NCBI RefSeq assembly: GCF_050003625.1
Contig: NC_134398.1
Location: forward strand, 27,249,211-27,313,210
Length of the DNA stretch: 64,000 bases
Source: Haematobia irritans
Lineage: Eukaryota; Arthropoda; Insecta; Diptera; Muscidae
Reading direction: 5' to 3'
The position numbers and the translations under genes are program-made. The number at the start of each line of letters is the position of its first letter. Positions within the stretch are counted from its first letter, which is position 1. Below, one piece after another: positions 58,028 to 64,000 of the stretch. Below the pieces are notes generated by a model that had not been told where the DNA came from, searched no databases, and worked only from the letters and a program-made list of their open reading frames with translations.

Positions 58028-59319
58028 AACAAGTAAGGAAAGTCTAAAGTCGGGCGATGCCGACAATATTATACCCTGCACCACTTTGTAGATCTAAATT
58101 TTCGATACCATATCACTTCGGTCAAATGTGTTGAGTGCTATATATAAAGGTTTGTCCCAAATACATACGTTTAAATATCACTCGATTTGGACAGAATTTG
58201 AAAGGCTTTTACAAAATCTATAGACTCAAAATTTAAGTTGGCTAATGCACTAGGGTGGAACACTATTTTAGTAAAAAAAAAATATGGGAAACATTAAATC
58301 TGAAGCAATTTTAAGGAAACTTCGCAAAAGTTTATTTATGATTTATCGCTCGATATATATGTATTAGAAGTTTAGGAAAATTAGAGTCATTTTTACAACT
58401 TTTCGACTAAGCAGTGGCGATTTAACAAGGAAAATGTTACCAACATTGACCATTTTTGTCGAAATCAGAAAAACATATATATGGGAGCTATATCTAAATC
58501 TGAACCGATTTCAACCAAATTTGGCACGCATAGCAACAATGCTTATTCTACACCCTGTGCAAAATTTTATCTAAATCGGAGTTAAAAATTGGCCTCTGTG
58601 GTCATACGAATGTAAATCGGGCGAAAGCTATATATGGGAGATATATTTAAATCTGAACCGATTTCAACCAACTTTGGCACGCACAGATAGAATGTTAATT
58701 CTACTCCCTGTGCAAAATTTCAACTAAATCGGAGCAAAAAATTGGCCTCTGTGGTCCTATGAGTGTAAATCGGGTGAAAGCTATATATGGGAGCTATATC
58801 TAAATCTGAACCGATTTCAACCAAATTTGGCACGCATAGCAACAATGCTAAATTTACTCCTAGTGCAAAATTTCAAACAAATTGGGCAAAAACTCTGGCT
58901 TCTAGGACCATATTAGTCCATATCGGGCGAAAGATATATATGGGAGCTATATCTAAATCTGAATCGATTTCAATCAAATTTGGCGCGCATAGCTACAATG
59001 CTAAATCTACTCCCTGTGCAAAATTTCAACCAAATTGGGCCAAAACTCTGGCTTTTAGGACCATATTAGTCCATATCGGGCGAAAGATATATATGGGAGC
59101 TGTATCTAAATCTGAACCGATTTCAATCAAATTTTTCACACTTGACTATACTACTAATTGTACTCCTAGTGCAAAATTTCAACCAAATTCGGCCAAAAAT
59201 CTGTCTTCTGGGGCCATATAAGTCCATATCGGGCGAAAGATATATATGGGAGCTATATCTAAATCTGAACCGATTTCAATCGAATTTTGCACCTGTTCCA
59301 CAGTGTGGCGCAGGGTATA
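58028..59319 (+). repeat. Family B dispersed repeat, second full copy
   Basis: Same head (ACAAGTAAGGAAAGTCTAAA) as 17788. It has six ~153-bp modules, with ATATATGGGAGCTATATC starting near 58476, 58629, 58782, 58935, 59088 and 59241, and a short tail ending CACAGTGTGGCGCAGGGTAT. It is inserted in satellite, as the first copy is. A 144-codon frame (58787-59221) is open across three modules. Confidence 0.85.
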
Positions 59320-59670
59320 CAAAAAATTTCTATAGAAATAAACTGTTGACAAAATTTTCCATAGAAATAAAATTTTGACAAAATTTTCTATAGAAATAAC
59401 ATTTTTGACAAAATATTCTATAGAAATAAAATATTGACAAAAATTTTTTTGGGGCCAATTTTCATGGGGCCCATTTTCATAGCACCTACATTAATTCGTA
59501 TTTTCTATAGAAATAAATTTTGGCAAAATTTTCTATATAAATAAAATTTTGAGAAAAATATCTATAGAAAAAAATTTACAAAATTTGCTATAGAAATAGA
59601 ACTTTGAGAAAATTTTCTATAGAAATAACATTTTGAGAAAATTTTCTATAGAAATAAATTTTTTTCAAAC
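59320..59670 (-). repeat. 29-bp satellite array with a captured host-like segment
   Basis: Minus-orientation units, interrupted at 59450-59500 by the GGGGCCAATTTTCATGGGG segment also found near 55440. Confidence 0.9.
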
Positions 59671-60770
59671 AATTTTTATAATTCAATATCTTTAAAAATT
59701 TTTATTTCATCTTTCATTCATTTTATCAAAGTCTATTGTGAGTTAGATCTCACTATCGAACCTAGAAAATTTTATTTGCATATTTTTAGGCACATCTCTT
59801 GTTCACTCGATAATACTATGGTTTGAGAAAGAAGAAGTGTTCAAAATTAGAAATAAAATTTTGACAAAATTTTCTATAATAATAAAATTTTGACAAAATT
59901 TTCTATAAAAAAATTGATAAAATTTTCTATAGAAATAAAATTTTGACAAAATTTTCTATAAAAATAATAGTTTACAAAATTTTGAGAAAATTTTTCTATA
60001 GAAATATTTTTTTTTTTTTTTTGACAAAATTTTCTATAGAAATAAAATTTTGACAACATTTTCTATTGAAATAAAAGTTTTAAAAAAATTTCTATAGAAA
60101 TAAAATTTTTAAAAAATTTTCTATAGAAATAAAATTTTGACAAAATTTTCTATAAAAATAAAATTTTGAGAAAATTTTCTATAGAAATAAAATTTTATCA
60201 AAGTCCATTGTGAGTTGGATCTCCCTTTGTGAAGAAAATTTTATTTGCATATTTTTAGGCGTCTCTCTTGTTCGCTTGACAATACTATGGTTTGAGAAGG
60301 ATAAAGTGCTCAAAATTAGGAATGTATAGAAATAAAATTTTGACAAAATTTTCTATAGAAATAAAATTTTTAAAAAATTTTCTATAGAAATAAAATATTT
60401 AAAAAATTTTCTATAGGAATAAAATTTTGGCAAAATTTTCTATAAAAATAAAATTTTGAGAACATTTTCTATAGAAATAAAATTTTGTCAAAATTTTCTA
60501 AAGAAACAAAATTTTGACAAAATTTTCTATACAAATAAAATTTTAACAAAATTTTCTATAGAAATAATAAAATTTTTATAATTCAATATCTTTAAAAATT
60601 TTTATTTCATCTTTCATTCATTTTATCAAAGTCCATTGTGAGTTAGATCTCCCTTTTTGTAGAACCTAGAAAATTTTATTTGCCTATTTTTAGGCGTCTC
60701 TCTTGTTCGCTTGACAATACTATGGTTTGAGAAGGAAAAAGTGCTCAAAATTAGAAATAAAATTTTGACA
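59671..60770. repeat. Composite satellite plus TTTGCATATTTTTAGGC module, three copies
   Basis: A ~150-bp module (TTTATCAAAGTCCATTGTGA, TTTGCATATTTTTAGGCGTC, CTTGTTCGCTTGACAATACT, ATGGTTTGAGAAGG) occurs at 59675-59850, 60190-60330 and 60565-60765, with satellite in between. A more diverged relative is at 63350-63480, outside satellite. Satellite and module have been amplified together. Confidence 0.8.
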
Positions 60771-61312
60771 AAATTTTGTATAGAAATAAAATTTTGACAA
60801 AATTTTCTATAGAAATAAAATTTTGAAATGAAAAAATTTTCTAAAATTTTGAGAAAATTTTCTATAGAAATAAAATTTTTTTCAAAATTTTCTAAAGAAA
60901 AAAAATTTTGACAAAATTTTCTATACAAATAAAATTTTAACAAAATTTTCTATACAAATATAATTTTGAGAAAACGCACTATAGACATAAAATTTTGACA
61001 AAATATTTTATAGAAATAAAATTTTGACAAAATTTTCTATAAAAAAAAAATTGGCAAAATTTTCTTTAGAAATAAAATTTAGACCAAATATAGAAATAAA
61101 ATGTTGGCAAAATTTTCTATAAAAATAAAATATTGACGAAAATTTTTAACAGAAATAAAAGGTTGACAAAATTTTCTACAAAAATAAAATTTTGACGAAA
61201 ATTTTCTACAGAAATAAAATTTTGACAAAATTTCTATAGAAATAAAATTTTGACAACATTTTCTATTGAAATAAAATATTGAGAAAATTGTCTATAGAAA
61301 TAAAATTAGTAG
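60771..61312 (-). repeat. 29-bp satellite array
   Basis: Minus-orientation units up to the family B tail fragment. Confidence 0.94.
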
Positions 61313-61567
61313 ATATCGGGCGAAAGATATATATGGGAGCTATATCTAAAACTGAACCGATTTCTTCCAAAATCAATAGGGTTCAATTCTGACCCAAAAC
61401 ACATACTTGTGGCAAATTTGAAGACGATTGGACTAAAATTGCGACCTAGACTTTGATTACAAAAATGTGTTCACAGACAGACGCACCGACGGACGGACGG
61501 ACATGGCTAGATCGACTCAAGGGCAATATTGCCAAAGGCACCATATGTCTAGCTCGTCTGCCTCTGA
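61313..61567 (+). repeat. Family B tail fragment
   Basis: Begins in the middle of a module (ATCGGGCGAAAGATATATAT) and runs through ACAGACAGACGCACCGACGG and ATGGCTAGATCGACTC. The terminal GGGTATA is absent. Confidence 0.75.
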
Positions 61568-61844
61568 TATGAATTTTTGCTTGGTATTTAGATTATGAAC
61601 TGATGTTGACGAATTTTTGTGTGATTGGGGATCGGTTTATCTGGAGGCTCTATATAGCTATGGACCGATATGGAACAATGTTGGCATGGTTGTTAGCGGT
61701 CATATCTTAGCACAACGTAACAAAGGAATCGGATGAAATTTACTCCTTCAAGAGGCTCCAGAGGTCAAATTTGGGGATCGGTTTATATGGGGGCTGTATA
61801 TGGACCGATATGGACGAATTTTTGGACGATTTTTAGAGGACATA

Positions 61845-62777
61845 AAGGGTGATTTGTTAAGAGCTTGATAACTTTTTTTAAAAAAAAAACGCATAAAATT
61901 TGCAAAATCTCATCGGTTCTTTATTTGAAACGTTAGATTGGTCCATGACATTTACTTTTTGAAGATAATTTCATTTAAATGTTGACCGCGGCTGCGTCTT
62001 AGGTGGTCCATTCGGAAAGTCCAATTTTGGGCAACTTTTTCGAGCATTTCGGCCGGAATAGCCCGAATTTCTTCGGAAATTTTGTCTTCCAAAGCTGGAA
62101 TAGTTGCTGGCTTATTTCTGTAGACTTTAGACTTGACGTAGCCCCACAAAAAATAGTCTAAAGGCGTCAAATCGCATGATCTTGGTGGCCAACTTAGCGG
62201 TCCATTTCTTGAGATGAATTGTTCTCCGAAGTTTTCCCTCAAAATGGCCATAGAATCGCGAGCTGTGTGGCATGTAGCGCCATCTTGTTGAAACCACATG
62301 TCAACCAAGTTCAGTTCTTCCATTTTTGGCAACAAAAAGTTTGTTAGCATCGAACGATAGCGATCGCCATTCACCGTAACGTTGCGTCCAACAGCATCTT
62401 TGAAAAAATACGGTCCAATGATTCCACCAGCGTACAAACCACACCAAACAGTGCATTTTTCGGGATGCATGGGCAGTTCTTGAACGGCTTCTGGTTGCTC
62501 TTCACTCCAAATGCGGCAATTTTGCTTATTTACGTAGCCATTCAACCAGAAATGAGCCTCATCGCTGAACAAAATTTGTCGATAAAAAAGCGGATTTTCT
62601 GCCACTGATTTTGGTAATAAAATTCAATGATTTGCAAGCGTTGCTCGTTAGTAAGTCTATTCATGATGAAATGTCAAAGCATACTGAGCATCTTTCTCTT
62701 TGACACCATGTCTGAAATCCCACGTGATCTGTCAAATACTAATGCATGAAAATCCTAACCTCAAAAGAATCACCCTT
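61845..62777 (-). mobile_element. rosa-like (DD41D) mariner, internally deleted, copy 2
   Basis: A 933-bp minus-strand element with the same ends as 32726-33659 and TA duplications at 61843-61844 and 62778-62779, inside a family A repeat. Across the shared catalytic region only two coding changes are seen relative to copy 1, so both moved recently. Confidence 0.9.
61952..62664 (-). pseudogene. DD41D mariner transposase, out-of-frame N-terminal deletion
   Basis: The ATG at 62664-62662 starts MNRLTNEQRLQIIEFYYQNQ, then a deletion junction puts the catalytic part (AENPLFYRQILFSDEAHFWL...) out of frame. Catalytic Asp residues in LFSDEAHF, FQQDGATCHT and LTPLDYFLW are kept, with 41 residues between the last two. 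It retains 13 more N-terminal residues than copy 1 but loses the reading frame, so no usable protein is expected from the normal start. Confidence 0.85.
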
Positions 62778-63349
62778 TATATAAAACCCACGTACTAAAT
62801 TTCAACCTGATCGGATGGAATTTGGTTCTCTAAGAGGCTCCGCAAGCCAAATCTGGTGGTCGAATTATATGGGGGCTATACGTAAAAGTAGTCCGATATG
62901 ACCGATTTGCAATACCATCCGACCTACATTAATAACAACTACATGTGCCAAGTTTCAAGACGATAGCTTGTATCGTTCGGAAGTTAGCATGATTTCAACA
63001 GACAGAGGGACGGAGGTCATGGATAGATCGACTAAGAATTTCACCACGACCCAGAATATATATACGTTATGGGGTCTTAGACCAATATTTCGATGTGTTA
63101 CAAACGGAATGACAAAATTAATATACCCCCATGCTATGGTGGAGGGTATGATAAGATGCCACACTTTTTTGTTAAACAAAAAATTCGAATTAAAAAAATG
63201 TTATACCGTTTTTTCTATGAAATTGTGAATTTGCGTTTCTCTTTTAAATTAAGTCTAAATAAACCCCACGATCATTTTAGCTCCTTTACATCGAATATCA
63301 ATCCAATTATCAATTAGCAGTTCTTGCGGAAACCCGGTTTACCTATTAC

Positions 63350-63480
63350 AGACAAATTTCCTTTGCATATTTACAGGCATCACTACAGAAAATTGTCTTT
63401 GCATATTTTCAGGAGTACCACTTGTCCGCTTTATGACACAATGGTTTGAGAAGGGAAAAGTGCTCAAAATTTTAAAAAGG
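63350..63480 (+). repeat. Relative of the TTTGCATATTTTTAGGC module
   Basis: TTTGCATATTTACAGGCATC, then TTTGCATATTTTCAGGAGTA and ATGGTTTGAGAAGGGAAAAG, then TGCTCAAAATT. Two half-copies side by side, without satellite, so this may be closer to the source sequence of the module at 59.7-60.8 kb. Confidence 0.55.
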
Positions 63481-63519
63481 GATGCATTAGTTTGATTTTA
63501 ATGTGACAGTCCATTGTTT

Positions 63520-63690
63520 AAGGCTCTCGCCTCCATCTCCATTCCACTCTGTCTATTGTGATAGCAAAGATGTTGAACATCTTTCAAATCAATGAGTGCT
63601 ACTCGATTCTATATTTAGTTTAGTGACAATGGCTTCCTAGACTTAGTCTCAGCATTAGCATTGAGAATTTCTAAACAAAGGAGGCACATC
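63520..63690 (-). mobile_element. tRNA-derived SINE, decayed body fragment
   Basis: CTCTGTCTATTGTGATAGC, TCAATGAGTGCTACTCGATT, TAGTGACAATGGCTTCC and AGCATTAGCATTGAGAATTT align in order with the SINE body at 13471-13819 (same strand). Both ends are missing and many substitutions have accumulated. Confidence 0.65.
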
Positions 63691-63819
63691 CATTGCCTAT
63701 TTTCAGGCGTCCTACTCATAAAGTTAAAATTACTCAAAGGTATAGTAATGAACGCATTAGTTCGATTTTATGTTAAGACATTGATTTTAAAGGGATTTGG
63801 AATAAAAATTTAGGAAAGA

Positions 63820-64000
63820 AAGTGGCACAATATGGCAAACAGCTGGTACAAAGATGTCAAAAGTAGGGCATTTAGTGGCACAGCATGTCAAAAAGCACAA
63901 AAATTTGAAAAAGTAGGGAATTTAGTGGATAAGCGTTGACATTTTTGTTCCACTTTTTTGTTGTGCCAATAAATGACACACACTTTTTACATTTTTTTTG
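63820..64000 (+). repeat. GTGGCAC-rich dispersed repeat
   Basis: Repeated short motifs AAAGTGGCACAATATGGCA, TTTAGTGGCACAGCATGTC, AAAGTAGGGCATTTAGTGG and AAAGTAGGGAATTTAGTGG run to the window edge. The most extended example of this family here; its internal direct repeats are 50-60 bp apart. Confidence 0.55.

Larger units (their letters stand above)
61585..63150 (+). repeat. Family A dispersed repeat, interrupted by a mariner
   Basis: Two modules (GATTGGGGATCGGTTTATCT, GGGGATCGGTTTATATGGGG), then the rosa-like insertion at 61845-62777. The module resumes (CGTACTAAATTTCAACCTGA) and is followed by the core GACAGAGGGACGGAGG, CAGAATATATATACGTTATG and the terminus GGTGGAGGGTAT. Confidence 0.82.

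Overview
This window reads as repeat-dominated nuclear DNA of a higher fly, most likely a calyptrate (muscid-type) dipteran. The reasons are an intron-containing insect acid-lipase gene, several insect Tc1/mariner lineages, a tRNA-derived SINE, and dispersed 'TATACCC...GGGTATA' repeats whose core resembles, from memory, repeats seen in muscids and Drosophila. The species cannot be fixed from sequence alone. There is one assembly gap (N run 2659-2758).

Roughly 25 kb, about 40% of the window, is a 29-bp AT-rich satellite carrying the palindrome TTCTATAGAA between AAAATTTT blocks. Arrays run in one orientation through most of the window (3.1-6.5, 9.0-12.3, 15.0-20.4, 27.0-31.2, 36.2-39.9, 52.5-54.9, 57.4-61.3 kb) and in the opposite one at 1-450 and 43.5-48.5 kb. 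Both opposite-strand arrays end in the same hairpin-bearing module.

Two host gene models are supported. A 429-residue secreted acid lipase lies on the minus strand in three exons (14494-14423, 13141-12347, 7306-6884). Its 5-kb second intron is filled with satellite and a DD37E mariner; its first intron holds a foldback element carrying a SINE. A plausible first coding exon of an unidentified secreted or membrane protein lies at 57069-57191 (+), with a clean splice donor and satellite-rich DNA after it.

Mobile elements with defined ends include an ITmD37E-like mariner (7678-8974), two rosa-like DD41D copies (32726-33659, 61845-62777), a decayed mellifera-type mariner (50648-51866), a hAT-like element with 8-bp target duplication (22789-23527), two Tc1-like deletion derivatives flanking an (AT)n run (1657-2558), a Harbinger-like MITE, three SINE copies and a CCCAGCAAAA-ended family. 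Several are nested.

The most unusual content is a ~435-bp repeat unit, tandem, single or inverted, that encodes a hammerhead ribozyme; seven copies occur and six keep the catalytic core bases. This architecture fits metazoan retrozymes or Penelope-like pseudo-LTRs. A second unusual signal is that three diverged dispersed-repeat families share a 153-bp (51-codon) periodic module with the same residues at the same positions.
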